Positions 43,326 to 51,370 of a stretch of DNA of 64,000 nt are shown here, one piece after another. Numbering within the stretch: position 1 is the stretch's first letter; every line of letters begins with the position of its first letter. The notes under the pieces were generated by a model. The model was given only the letters and a program-made list of their open reading frames with translations. It made no database searches and was not told the origin of the DNA. This DNA comes from Nitrospira sp. (GTDB lineage: Bacteria; Nitrospirota; Nitrospiria; Nitrospirales; Nitrospiraceae), in contig CP054184.1 of the NCBI GenBank assembly GCA_015709715.1, positions 2,589,001 to 2,653,000 of the forward strand, read 5' to 3'. The position numbers were made by a program, and so were the translations under genes.

Positions 43326-43598
43326 TTAGAACGAAGGGGACAGGCCGCTGCCCCCTGCGCCGTCATGTCCGACGAAGCGCAAGGCATCGCCGTCTTGCAC
43401 AAGCGAATCTTCACTGGCGATACGTTTATTGATGGTGACGAGGACCTTCTTTTCCCGCAAGAGTTGCAGTACGTGGCGAAGACTGCGCCCCTGCCGTTGG
43501 ATGATCTGCCGGACGGTGAGAGGGGCCGGAAGGTCGCAGGCCAGGTCGCGTTCTCCGTCTGTCGTTTGAAGTTGTCCCATCAGTGTGATCGTAATCAT
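43326..43598 (-). CDS. MoaD/ThiS-like beta-grasp protein with residues after the GG
   Basis: A 90-residue ubiquitin-fold protein: MITITLMGQLQT start, VTINKRIASEDSLVQDGDAL as the MoaD/ThiS beta strands, then GHDGAGGSGLSPSF. Sulfur carriers normally end exactly at Gly-Gly; here G82-G83 is followed by seven more residues. It would need trimming to be activated, or it may not be a sulfur carrier. No moeB/thiF partner is next to it. Fold call is by pattern only. Confidence 0.65.
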   Translation of the reverse strand: MITITLMGQLQTTDGERDLACDLPAPLTVRQIIQRQGRSLRHVLQLLREKKVLVTINKRIASEDSLVQDGDALRFVGHDGAGGSGLSPSF

Positions 43599-43696
43599 GT
43601 GGCGTGTGCCCTTTCAGTACCTTGTCGTGCAGCTTGGAAGTGGCCTCGCAACCTGGGCGATTGACTCCGGGAGGGGGCGACCTGAATAATAAGTCC

Positions 43697-44092
43697 ATGC
43701 AATCACTCGATCTTCAGCACCCTGGAATGCCGGACTTGCAGTTCGTTCTCATGGTGTCGGCCCTGTGTACGTCTGAATTGTCGACCTTAAATGTTCCGGC
43801 TGAGGTGCGACGCAAGGTCTTCGATCGCTGTTGGGCCTTGGTGAGCACGGAACCACCGCCGACCGATCCCCCCAAACGTGTTCTCGACCTGAGGTTCGGG
43901 ACGGAGCTTACGTTGGAGGCCCTCGTTGCGGCCATTCGTGAAACGTTCGCCGCGGTCGGGATCTCCGTGCTCACGTGGGATCATCCGCCGAGCAATCCGA
44001 CTCAGAGCAGCAGTCCCGCTGCCCAACCCTTAATCGACCGACTACAGAAGCTCTATCCGGAGCCGCCGCCTGAACAAGCGGGCCCCGACTAG
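43697..44092 (+). CDS. Protein of unknown function
   Basis: A 131-residue cytosolic protein with a Pro-rich acidic C terminus (YPEPPPEQAGPD) and a helical N-terminal half. No motif recognised. ATG 43697 has no good Shine-Dalgarno nearby, so the start is uncertain; the frame stays open for at least 90 bases upstream. It is not in an evident operon. Confidence 0.5.
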   Translation: MQSLDLQHPGMPDLQFVLMVSALCTSELSTLNVPAEVRRKVFDRCWALVSTEPPPTDPPKRVLDLRFGTELTLEALVAAIRETFAAVGISVLTWDHPPSNPTQSSSPAAQPLIDRLQKLYPEPPPEQAGPD

Positions 44093-44326
44093 CCCTCGTT
44101 CCACAGGACTTTCCCGCAAAATCCGGCCCAACCACATTCATCATCCGCTTCAACGACCAGTTATGCTCCTCATAGGCGCTCAGTATGGCCGAGTCCTTTT
44201 GTGACATGCAAGGTCGCGAACCGGCATATCCCGCTATGTTACACCTCCAATGGGCGACGCTTTGCCGTTGGCCTGGAACCGGGTATGATGGGCGCGCACA
44301 AGCTCATCCCAACCCACGGAGGTGTC

Positions 44327-44884
44327 ATGCAGATTACGTCCACGCCCCTGCCGGGCCTGGTCCAAATCGAACCGGATGTGTTTCGAGATCCTCGCGGACG
44401 ATTTGTGGAACTTTACAGACAACCACGGTATGAGGCTGCAGGGATTGATCGACCATTCGTCCAGGATAATTTTTCCTGGTCTGTTCGCGGGACTCTGAGG
44501 GGCCTGCACTATCAACTCGGCCGTCCGCAGGGAAAGTTGGTGACTGTCATTAAGGGCACGGTTTTCGACGTCGCGGTGGACATCAGGCAAGGGTCGCCGA
44601 CGTTCGGGCAATGGTACGGAGTCGAACTTTCCGATACCAACATGCGGCAGTTGTATGTGCCGCCTGGCTTCGCCCATGGGTTTTGTGTGCTCAGCGACGA
44701 GGCCGGCTTCCTGTATAAATGCACGGATCTCTACTCTCCTCAGGATGAGCGAGGGATCGTGTGGAATGATCCCGCTTTGAGCATCGCCTGGCCGGTCACG
44801 GCTCCATTATTGTCCGCTAAGGACCAGGCGTATAAGTCTCTCACCGATATGACCACAGAGCTGCCTCGATACATTCGTCCGTAG
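44327..44884 (+). CDS. rfbC: dTDP-4-dehydrorhamnose 3,5-epimerase
   Basis: A 185-residue cupin enzyme with the RmlC signatures LRGLHYQLGRPQGKLV (catalytic His/Lys) and GFAHGFCVLSD (GFAHGF). It epimerises the 4-keto sugar on the way to dTDP-L-rhamnose for envelope glycans. ATG 44327 follows GGAGGTGTC; the longer frame from 44201 is upstream noise. No other rml genes are in the window. Confidence 0.93.
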   Translation: MQITSTPLPGLVQIEPDVFRDPRGRFVELYRQPRYEAAGIDRPFVQDNFSWSVRGTLRGLHYQLGRPQGKLVTVIKGTVFDVAVDIRQGSPTFGQWYGVELSDTNMRQLYVPPGFAHGFCVLSDEAGFLYKCTDLYSPQDERGIVWNDPALSIAWPVTAPLLSAKDQAYKSLTDMTTELPRYIRP

Positions 44885-44971
44885 AAACTGGGTGTGAAAG
44901 AAGCTCAGCCGACATCGCGGTGAGACAGGAGTGGTCATGAGGGCTCTTGCTGTGCGTCGAGGCGTCGTGCT

Positions 44972-44992
44972 ATTTAGGAATGATTCCTAAAT
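44972..44992. promoter_or_regulatory. Perfect 10-1-10 palindrome, probable PerR/Fur-type operator
   Basis: Arms ATTTAGGAAT and ATTCCTAAAT flank a single G. It ends nine bases before the ATG of the Fur-family gene and so overlaps its likely core promoter, as expected for self-repression. The layout (7-1-7 or longer, AT-rich ends) fits Fur/PerR boxes, though the bases differ from the E. coli Fur box. Confidence 0.65.
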
Positions 44993-45001
44993 TAGGCTGC
45001 G

Positions 45002-45421
45002 ATGAAATTAACCGAGCGGGAAATCAAAGAGCGGTTTCGTGAGCATGCCATTCGATGCACTCGCCAGCGGGCGGCCATTTATGCTGCGTTGGCCGAGACC
45101 ACCAGCCACCCGACTGCCGATGATTTGTATCGAACCGTGAGACGGGTCTGTCCCAGGATTTCTCGTAACACGGTCTATTACACGCTTGGGGCGCTAAGTC
45201 ATGCGGGATTGGTCCATGAAGTCAATATCGGGCATGATGGGGCGCGGTTCGACGCCAACCTCACGCTACACCATCACCTCATCTGCCGTGGCTGTCATCG
45301 GATTCTCGATGTGATGGACGAGGCGTTGGACCAGTTGCACGTCCCCCGTGAGCAGGCCAAGGGGTTCCGTATTTTCAGCCATCGTGTCGAGTTTCAAGGG
45401 TATTGCGTCGGGTGCCAGTGA
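45002..45421 (+). CDS. Fur-family regulator, PerR-like
   Basis: A 139-residue winged-helix regulator: LTEREIKERFREHAIRCTRQ and TADDLYRTVR / SRNTVYYTLG in the DNA-binding half; HHHLICRGCHRILDV and YCVGCQ carry the two CxxC zinc pairs. His and Asp in HDGARFDANLTLHHH are the regulatory metal ligands. The YxxLxxLxxxGLVxEv core is present. Followed by rubrerythrin, so PerR-type peroxide sensing is the best guess over iron-sensing Fur. Likely autorepressed through the palindrome at 44972-44992. Confidence 0.9.
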   Translation: MKLTEREIKERFREHAIRCTRQRAAIYAALAETTSHPTADDLYRTVRRVCPRISRNTVYYTLGALSHAGLVHEVNIGHDGARFDANLTLHHHLICRGCHRILDVMDEALDQLHVPREQAKGFRIFSHRVEFQGYCVGCQ

Positions 45422-45481
45422 TGCGGACTTTCTGACGCCGGGCCTCATCAATTCACCGTCAACATCTGCAAGGAGGAGCGC

Positions 45482-45907
45482 ATGGGAAACAGTTTGAAGG
45501 GGACGAAGAGTCATGAAAATTTGAAACATGCATTTGCGGGAGAGTCGCAAGCCAACCGGCGATATCTCTACTTCGCCAGGCGCGCCGATATTGAGGGGTA
45601 TCCCGATGTCGGGGGGCTGTTCCGGGACACGTCGGAAGCAGAGACCGGCCATGCCTTCGGTCACCTGGATTTTCTGAAGGAAGTCGGGGACCCGGCAACG
45701 GGCGTGCCTATCGGCAATACAGAGGCCAATCTGAAGTCGGCCATCGAGGGTGAAACCTACGAATACACCCAAATGTATCCCGGGATGGCCAAAACGGCAC
45801 GCGAAGAAGGTTTCGCGGAACTCGCCGAGTGGTTCGAAACTCTGGCTAAGGCAGAGCGCTCGCACGCAAATCGTTTTGCCAAGGGCCTCGAGAGCTTGAA
45901 ACAGTAA
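45482..45907 (+). CDS. Rubrerythrin, ferritin-like domain only
   Basis: A 141-residue four-helix protein with the di-iron residues in [17 protein letters not shown] (first ExxH-type pair), [27 protein letters not shown] and [10 protein letters not shown]. It lacks the C-terminal rubredoxin domain, so electrons for peroxide reduction must come from another protein. GGAGGAG precedes the ATG. Adjacent PerR-like gene upstream and the Fe-S protein and DUF3501 genes downstream form the known rubrerythrin cluster. Confidence 0.92.
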   Translation: MGNSLKGTKSHENLKHAFAGESQANRRYLYFARRADIEGYPDVGGLFRDTSEAETGHAFGHLDFLKEVGDPATGVPIGNTEANLKSAIEGETYEYTQMYPGMAKTAREEGFAELAEWFETLAKAERSHANRFAKGLESLKQ

Positions 45908-46008
45908 TTTCCGAATCACGATCGAACAGGCGGAGACGAGGGCGGGTCGGAGGCAGGTCCGGCCCGTTACCCGTTCCGCTGCCCCACGCGACGAGAAGGA
46001 CCCCGCCC

Positions 46009-47298
46009 GTGAAGCCATTGAATCTCCTGCAGCCTATCGAGCCGTCGGCACTTGAGAGGGAAACCCTTCGGATCTATGACGTCTGCGACGGCTGCCGCCG
46101 CTGCTTCAATCTCTGTCCTTCGTTCAATACGTTACTGGATCGAATCGATGTGTACGAGAGTGATGTGGCCAAGCTGACTCCGGCGGACCATCGCCGTGTG
46201 GTAGACGAATGCTACTATTGCAAACTCTGCTTCAATCACTGTCCCTACACGCCGCCGCATCAATACGGTATCGATTTTCCATTATTGATGGTGGTCTGGA
46301 AGAAACGGCTCGCGACCGAGCGGGGAACCAGGTGGCGCGACCGGCTGCTGACGAAGACGGACCTGCTGGGACGAATCAATGCCTTGGTTGCGCCGCTCGT
46401 CAACTGGAGCTTGAAGCAGCGGTGGTTCCGGACCTTGCTCGAAACGGTGATGGGGGTGCATCGGGATCGGCAGGTCCTGCCGTACCGGCGTGAGACCTTC
46501 AGCGGCTGGTGGGCTAAACGGTCGGCGCCTGAACAACCGTCGTCTTCGCGAAAGGTGGCGTTGTTTGCCGGCTGTCTGGTGAACTACCAAGCCACCGATG
46601 TCGGAAAGGCCACGGTGCAGGTGTTGGAGAAAAACGACGTGGAGATCACGCTGCCCGATCAGTCTTGCTGCGGCATGCCGTCGTTCGATATCGGGGATAC
46701 GGCGGCGATGATGGACGCGGCCAGGCGCAATGTCGCATCGCTGAGCGCATGGATCGATCGCGGATATGACGTGGTCATTCCGGTTCCGAGTTGTAGCCTG
46801 ATGGTCAAGCGCGAGTATCCGAACCTGATCGAGGGGGATAACGCCAAACGAGTATCCGAGCGTACCTATGATGTCTGCGAATATCTCATGAGACTGAAGC
46901 GTGAGGGAGCCTTGGCGGAAGATTTCACACGCAAGCCTGGCCGAGTCACGTATCAGGTGCCGTGCCATCTGCGGGATCAAAACATCGGCTTCAAGTCGAA
47001 GGAACTCATGGAGGCTGCCGGGGCGCAGGTCGAGGTGATCGAGAAGTGTTCCGGTCACGACGGCTCCTGGTCGGCCAAGACGGAGTTTTTTCCGCTCTCG
47101 ATGAAGATCGCCGCGAAGGCGGTAAGGCTGGTGGAGCAGACGCCTGCGGATGTGGTCGCGTCCGATTGTCCGCTGGCCGGGTTGCAACTCGACCAGGCCG
47201 GGGCCGCCGCTCACGTCGGGGGGAGGGCGGTGCGGCATCCCATCCAGATCGTTCGGGATGCGTATGGTCTTCCGGCCGATCCCCCTGCGGCAGGATGA
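46009..47298 (+). CDS. CCG-domain Fe-S protein (GlpC/HdrD-like)
   Basis: A 429-residue cytosolic protein with two 4Fe-4S motifs near the N terminus (CDGCRRCFNLCP, CYYCKLCFNHCP) and two cysteine-rich CCG domains (ALFAGCLVNYQA, SCCGMPSFDIGD; VPCHLRDQ, CSGHDGSWS). These modules occur in heterodisulfide reductase HdrD, GlpC and related electron carriers. Here it likely delivers electrons to the rubrerythrin, which has no rubredoxin. GTG start 46009. DUF3501 follows with 40 bases between. Confidence 0.88.
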   Translation: MKPLNLLQPIEPSALERETLRIYDVCDGCRRCFNLCPSFNTLLDRIDVYESDVAKLTPADHRRVVDECYYCKLCFNHCPYTPPHQYGIDFPLLMVVWKKRLATERGTRWRDRLLTKTDLLGRINALVAPLVNWSLKQRWFRTLLETVMGVHRDRQVLPYRRETFSGWWAKRSAPEQPSSSRKVALFAGCLVNYQATDVGKATVQVLEKNDVEITLPDQSCCGMPSFDIGDTAAMMDAARRNVASLSAWIDRGYDVVIPVPSCSLMVKREYPNLIEGDNAKRVSERTYDVCEYLMRLKREGALAEDFTRKPGRVTYQVPCHLRDQNIGFKSKELMEAAGAQVEVIEKCSGHDGSWSAKTEFFPLSMKIAAKAVRLVEQTPADVVASDCPLAGLQLDQAGAAAHVGGRAVRHPIQIVRDAYGLPADPPAAG

Positions 47299-47338
47299 GA
47301 TCCATCAGCACGATGATGACGAGGACCACGATACATCC

Positions 47339-47929
47339 ATGAAACCCCTCACGCGAGAAGATGTGCTGTCCCAGGATGAGTACGACCGGCAGCGGGATGC
47401 CTTCCGGCAACGGATCATTGCGCTGAAGCGTCGGCGTAGGATCGCGCTGGGGGACAAGATCACGTTGGTTTTTGAGAATCGCGAGACCTTGCGCTTCCAA
47501 ATTCAAGAAATGGTTCGTGTCGAACGGATCCTGGACTCCCAGAAGGTTCAGGACGAGCTGGATGTGTATAACGCGCTGATTCCGGCGCCAGGGGAATTGA
47601 GCGCGACGCTCCTCATCGAGCTCACCGATGCAGAGACGATGAAGGAGTGGCTCGATCGATTCATGGGTTTGGACCGCGGCCAACGTCTCGGGCTTCGGGC
47701 GGGGGGCGAAGTGGTCTATGCAGCGTTCGAAGGCGGGCACAGCCATGAAACCAAGATCAGTGCAGTGCATTTCGTTCGCTTCCGTCCGACCGCATCCATG
47801 GTCCGCGCGATCGGCGATCAGGCCGCCCGTGTGGCCTTGACGGTGTATCATGCCGGCTACGAGGCGGAGGCCGAAGTGCCGTGGGCGATGCGGCAAGAGT
47901 GGCTTGAGGATTTGGGCGCCGCCGGGTAA
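47339..47929 (+). CDS. DUF3501 protein
   Basis: A 196-residue protein starting MKPLTREDVLSQDEYDRQRD and containing LVFENRETLRFQIQEMVRVE and the H-rich FVRFRPTASMVRAIGD, as in DUF3501 proteins. The family is of unknown biochemistry and is regularly encoded after rubrerythrin and a CCG Fe-S protein, as here. ATG 47339 is 40 bases after the Fe-S gene; the longer frame from 47150 lies inside that gene. Confidence 0.85.
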   Translation: MKPLTREDVLSQDEYDRQRDAFRQRIIALKRRRRIALGDKITLVFENRETLRFQIQEMVRVERILDSQKVQDELDVYNALIPAPGELSATLLIELTDAETMKEWLDRFMGLDRGQRLGLRAGGEVVYAAFEGGHSHETKISAVHFVRFRPTASMVRAIGDQAARVALTVYHAGYEAEAEVPWAMRQEWLEDLGAAG

Positions 47930-47940
47930 GGTACACACAC

Positions 47941-48693
47941 ATGGCCGTCGTCCTTCTCACCAAACGTATCGAATTCGCCGCGTCCCACCGGTATCATCGG
48001 CCTGAATGGAGCGACGCGAAAAACCGTGCGACCTTCGGCGCCTGCAATAACGAGCCTGGCCATGGGCACAATTACATGCTGGAAGTGACGGTGGCGGGCG
48101 ATGTGGACCAGCGGACCGGCATGGTGGTCAATCTCTTCGATTTGAAACAAGTGTTGCTGCAGGTCTTGGAAGAATTCGACCACAAGCATCTCAACCTCGA
48201 CTTGCCGTATTTTGCGCGGCAAATTCCAACCTCGGAGAATCTTGCGCGTGTGCTCTGGGACAAGCTCGATGCCCAGCGGGATATCGGCACGCTCCGGCGG
48301 ATTTGTCTGTACGAAGACGAGGATCTCTGTGCGGATCTGACGGCGGAGGCTGGCCTTGAGGTGGGCTCGGTGACGAGGCGCTACTCATTCACGGCCGTGC
48401 ACGAGGGCCAGCGCGGCCACACATGGGATCTGTTCGTGACCGTTCATGGACGGATCGATGCGGACACCGGGATGGTCACCGACATCGTGGCCTTGGATCG
48501 ATTGGTCCAGGAGCGCGTGGTGACGGCCTTTGAGGGAAAGGATCTGCGCAGCGTCCTCGCGACGTCTCCCGTGACGGGTGAATACATGGCCAAGACGATC
48601 TGGGATCGCCTCGCTTCTCGGATACCAGCCGGAACGCTTCAGGGCGTCAAACTCGTTCAGACGCGAGATCTCTTCTACGAATACACCGGCTGA
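47941..48693 (+). CDS. Tandem PTPS/QueD-domain protein
   Basis: A 250-residue protein of two fused 6-pyruvoyl-tetrahydropterin synthase/QueD folds. Domain 1 (about 1-125) has the zinc and catalytic set: H16, C35 and H41/H43 in GACNNEPGHGHNY and the EEFDHKHLNLD catalytic region. Domain 2 (about 146-250) keeps H154 and H160 (GHTWD) but lacks the Cys and has FEGKDL where the catalytic DHKxLN is expected. So domain 2 probably is structural or regulatory. Starts 11 bases after the DUF3501 stop, in the PerR-rubrerythrin unit. Confidence 0.82.
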   Translation: MAVVLLTKRIEFAASHRYHRPEWSDAKNRATFGACNNEPGHGHNYMLEVTVAGDVDQRTGMVVNLFDLKQVLLQVLEEFDHKHLNLDLPYFARQIPTSENLARVLWDKLDAQRDIGTLRRICLYEDEDLCADLTAEAGLEVGSVTRRYSFTAVHEGQRGHTWDLFVTVHGRIDADTGMVTDIVALDRLVQERVVTAFEGKDLRSVLATSPVTGEYMAKTIWDRLASRIPAGTLQGVKLVQTRDLFYEYTG

Positions 48694-48772
48694 GCCGGCA
48701 GCCCTTCCTCTCGCTTCCAAGCGTCTGCCACCATTCCGCATCAGGCCGGCCACCCGACGGGGCCGGCCGTCG

Positions 48773-49099
48773 TTACGATCGAAACAGTAGGATCACGCCA
48801 AGGGACACCGAGAGCAGGACAGTTGCTGCAAGCACGCTCCACGCCATTGAGAGCGAGCGCTGTGTAGCGGCCAGCGTGAGGTGGAGCTGGTGGATGCGGT
48901 CGACTTGCGCGCGCATGGTTTCCTGATGGGCGTCGAGCTGCTCTTGCAATGCTGCGATGGCGGGATCCGGAGGGGCAGGGTTTGCCGGAGTCGGCGTGCG
49001 GCGTCGCTCGAAGGTCTTGATGAGGTCCGGAGCCTTGTCGATCACGACAGGGAGCAACTTCCTCGCGATCTGTAGCGCTGCTGTCCATGGAATGGTCAT
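48773..49099 (-). CDS. Coiled-coil protein with C-terminal membrane helix
   Basis: A 108-residue protein: N-terminal helical part, Pro-rich linker (RRTPTPANPAPPDPA), coiled coil (IAALQEQLDAHQETMRAQVD) and a C-terminal membrane helix (SVLAATVLLSVSLGVILL). It would be tail-anchored with its bulk in the cytosol. GGGG Shine-Dalgarno before ATG 49099. It is divergently oriented to the ZorA-like gene, 278 bases away, and may be regulated with it. No known family. Confidence 0.6.
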   Translation of the reverse strand: MTIPWTAALQIARKLLPVVIDKAPDLIKTFERRRTPTPANPAPPDPAIAALQEQLDAHQETMRAQVDRIHQLHLTLAATQRSLSMAWSVLAATVLLSVSLGVILLFRS

Positions 49100-49377
49100 A
49101 TTCCCCCGTTGGGTGTGTCTGGATATTAGACAGGAGTGGACGAGCGGCTGCAAGGGCGGGTAGCCGCGGCGATGTCGGATAGGAATTTGAACATTGGATT
49201 CGATGATACCCTGCAGAAATTTCTCGCGTACGGCAGTTCTTGCCCGGCGCCCGCCATGCGACTGCCGCATCGAAACATCGTAAGCCCATAGTTTCAGGTG
49301 CTTAGAACGCAGCTGATTTTGGCGTGAAAGTTGAAATTAGAAGGTCGGTCATCCAACGCGTAGGAGGTGCCGGCCCG

Positions 49378-50622
49378 ATGATGTCAATCTGGGAATTATT
49401 CAGTCAGGACGTAGCCCTCTTCGGGAGTCTCCATAGTCCCCTGTTAAGCTGGTTGGGCTCCTGCGGATTGGTGATATTTTTTTTGTGGCATGTGGGACGT
49501 CTGACCAGTGCCGTCTCGTCGGTGCAAAGTTGCTACACGCGTGTGTGGCCGATCTTGAACGCCCTTGCCGCTGCGCGCAAGGGCCTTCAGTCGCAGTGGT
49601 TGACGATTCCGGCCTTGAGCGACAGCAAACGTCCCGCCCAACAGCCTGGCTCACAGGCCGACCGGATCGATTTAGACGATCTTCAGGCTCTCGACAAGGC
49701 CCTGCGTCGAGAACCTCGACTGGAGCAGGCATGGTTGCGGTTTCGCAAGACGTTTGTCATCGAACGCACCGCCTGGTTTATCGAGCCCAGAGTCTTCGCC
49801 ACGAGGTCCGCAGCCGAGTTTTTCCCTCGTGACCTTCTCCAGAGCCGTCTGAATCTGGCGTTCTACCATCAGTTTCCGTCCTTGATTACCGGATTAGGGC
49901 TGCTCCTGACTTTTCTCGCCATCCTCATTGGATTGAGCAAGCTTCATGCGGACGGATCGCATATTGTGGGGATTCAGGGTCTGATCAACAGCCTCGCCGG
50001 TAAATTCCTCACGTCGATCGTCGGCCTCATCTGTGCCAACCTCTTCGTCCTCGTCGAGAAATCGGTGTTGCACCGTTTGGCTACCACTCAGCAGCAATTT
50101 GCCACCGTGCTCGACGAACTGTTCCCGCGCAAGACGATGGAACAGATGCTGGAGAATTTCACGCCCGGCCACGGCAGTGGGGTTGGTCCGACCTCAAACC
50201 CTGTCTTGGTGCCGGGCTCTCCGGATCTCGGCGACCGGTTGGCTGGAGCCCTCAGTGATCGCCTGAGCCCGACGGTCACGGCGCTTCGAGAAGCCGTGGA
50301 GGTTCTGAGTCGGCGAGAAGGAGGCGTGCGCTCGGTTGTTCCGGACCGTTTGGCGGAGGAACTGTCTCGGGCGATGCAAGAGACTATGGCGGGGCCGATT
50401 CAGGAATTGAATCAGGCGATTCAGACGCTGGCTCGCTCCGTCGAAGACCTCAAGCGAGAGCGCCGTGCGACGGATGTCGTAGAGGCCGCTGGCCCGACGC
50501 CTGAAGAGGCTGCAGTGAAAGCCGGCTTCGACGAGGAGGAGCCCGCCCCGGAGGCCGGCATGGTGGGGCTTCGCTGGTTCGCCAATTGGCGTCAAGGTAC
50601 GGAAATGAAAGGTGTCATCTGA
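49378..50622 (+). CDS. ZorA-like MotA/TolQ/ExbB proton-channel protein
   Basis: A 414-residue inner-membrane protein with three helices: TM1 about 22-40, TM2 about 167-187 (FPSLITGLGLLLTFLAILIG) and TM3 about 207-229 (AGKFLTSIVGLICANLFVL). The FPSLxTGLGLLxTFLxIxxGL stretch is the ZorA-type form of the MotA/ExbB core. The C-terminal cytosolic tail (about 250-414) is helical but much shorter than the long tails of Zorya ZorA. With ZorB it would form a peptidoglycan-bound proton-driven stator. AGGAGGT (49362-49368) supports ATG 49378; a second ATG follows directly. Zorya genes C, D or E are absent nearby. Confidence 0.82.
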   Translation: MMSIWELFSQDVALFGSLHSPLLSWLGSCGLVIFFLWHVGRLTSAVSSVQSCYTRVWPILNALAAARKGLQSQWLTIPALSDSKRPAQQPGSQADRIDLDDLQALDKALRREPRLEQAWLRFRKTFVIERTAWFIEPRVFATRSAAEFFPRDLLQSRLNLAFYHQFPSLITGLGLLLTFLAILIGLSKLHADGSHIVGIQGLINSLAGKFLTSIVGLICANLFVLVEKSVLHRLATTQQQFATVLDELFPRKTMEQMLENFTPGHGSGVGPTSNPVLVPGSPDLGDRLAGALSDRLSPTVTALREAVEVLSRREGGVRSVVPDRLAEELSRAMQETMAGPIQELNQAIQTLARSVEDLKRERRATDVVEAAGPTPEEAAVKAGFDEEEPAPEAGMVGLRWFANWRQGTEMKGVI

Positions 50623-50623
50623 G

Positions 50624-51370
50624 ATGAACCACGATCCGACGACGCAGGGGAGCGACCATACCTCTACCCTCACCATCGGTGTGACCGATCTCATGACCTC
50701 GCTGGCGGTCATCTTTATTCTGCTCTTCAGTGCCTATGTGACCAAGGTATCTGAAACGGAATCGCAGGCCAAGGTCCCGGTTCCGCCGCCGGCGCAACCG
50801 CTCGCGCGGACCACGACCGACGACATCAAGGGAGCGCTCCGCGAACATTTCCAACGGTTCAACCTGTCTCTGGAAGCAGATCCGGGTGATCGCGACGTGG
50901 TGCGGATCGTCGTGCCGGAGGCCTTGCTCAATTTTGAGTTTGGAAAGGGAACGTTGTCCCTCTCGGCTGATCGGTTTTTGACGGAGGCCATGCCGACCTA
51001 TGCGGGTGTGCTCTGCGGTGCATTGCGGGACCGTATCGAGTCCTTGGTCATCGAAGGCCACACCGATGATCGAGGGTCGGATATCTACAATCTGAAACTG
51101 AGCCAAGAGCGTTCGCTGAGCGTGATGGGCAAGGGGTTGCAGGTCATCAAGGAACGAGCGCCTTGGGCCTATCGCTGCTTTCACGAAAAGACGTCGGCGA
51201 GCGGGCGGGGGCGCCAAGATCTCATCGTCGATGAATGGCACCTGCCTGATCGGGAAAAGAGCCGACGGGTAGTGTTCAAAATCCGTCTCCGCTCTGCGGC
51301 AGAACCGGCCGACATGGGTCGACCTCTCGGGACCAGCAACGGCCAGGCGTTCGTCTCCGGCCTGTATTAG
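50624..51370 (+). CDS. ZorB-like MotB/OmpA-domain protein
   Basis: A 248-residue protein: one membrane helix (about 19-40) carrying the proton-path Asp in GVTDLMTSLAVIFILL (D22), a Pro linker, and an OmpA-like peptidoglycan-binding domain (VIEGHTDDRGSDIYNLKLSQ, about 141-165, then ERSLSVM). This matches ZorB and MotB partners of ZorA/MotA. ATG 50624 lies two bases after the zorA-like stop, giving a two-gene operon. Its 3' end overlaps the convergent FGE-type gene by four bases. Confidence 0.82.
   Translation: MNHDPTTQGSDHTSTLTIGVTDLMTSLAVIFILLFSAYVTKVSETESQAKVPVPPPAQPLARTTTDDIKGALREHFQRFNLSLEADPGDRDVVRIVVPEALLNFEFGKGTLSLSADRFLTEAMPTYAGVLCGALRDRIESLVIEGHTDDRGSDIYNLKLSQERSLSVMGKGLQVIKERAPWAYRCFHEKTSASGRGRQDLIVDEWHLPDREKSRRVVFKIRLRSAAEPADMGRPLGTSNGQAFVSGLY

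Noticed and set aside
47006-47938. Minus-strand frame of 310 codons opposite DUF3501 and the Fe-S gene
   Set aside because: Composition is antisense-like and the two plus-strand genes have recognisable domains and spacing.
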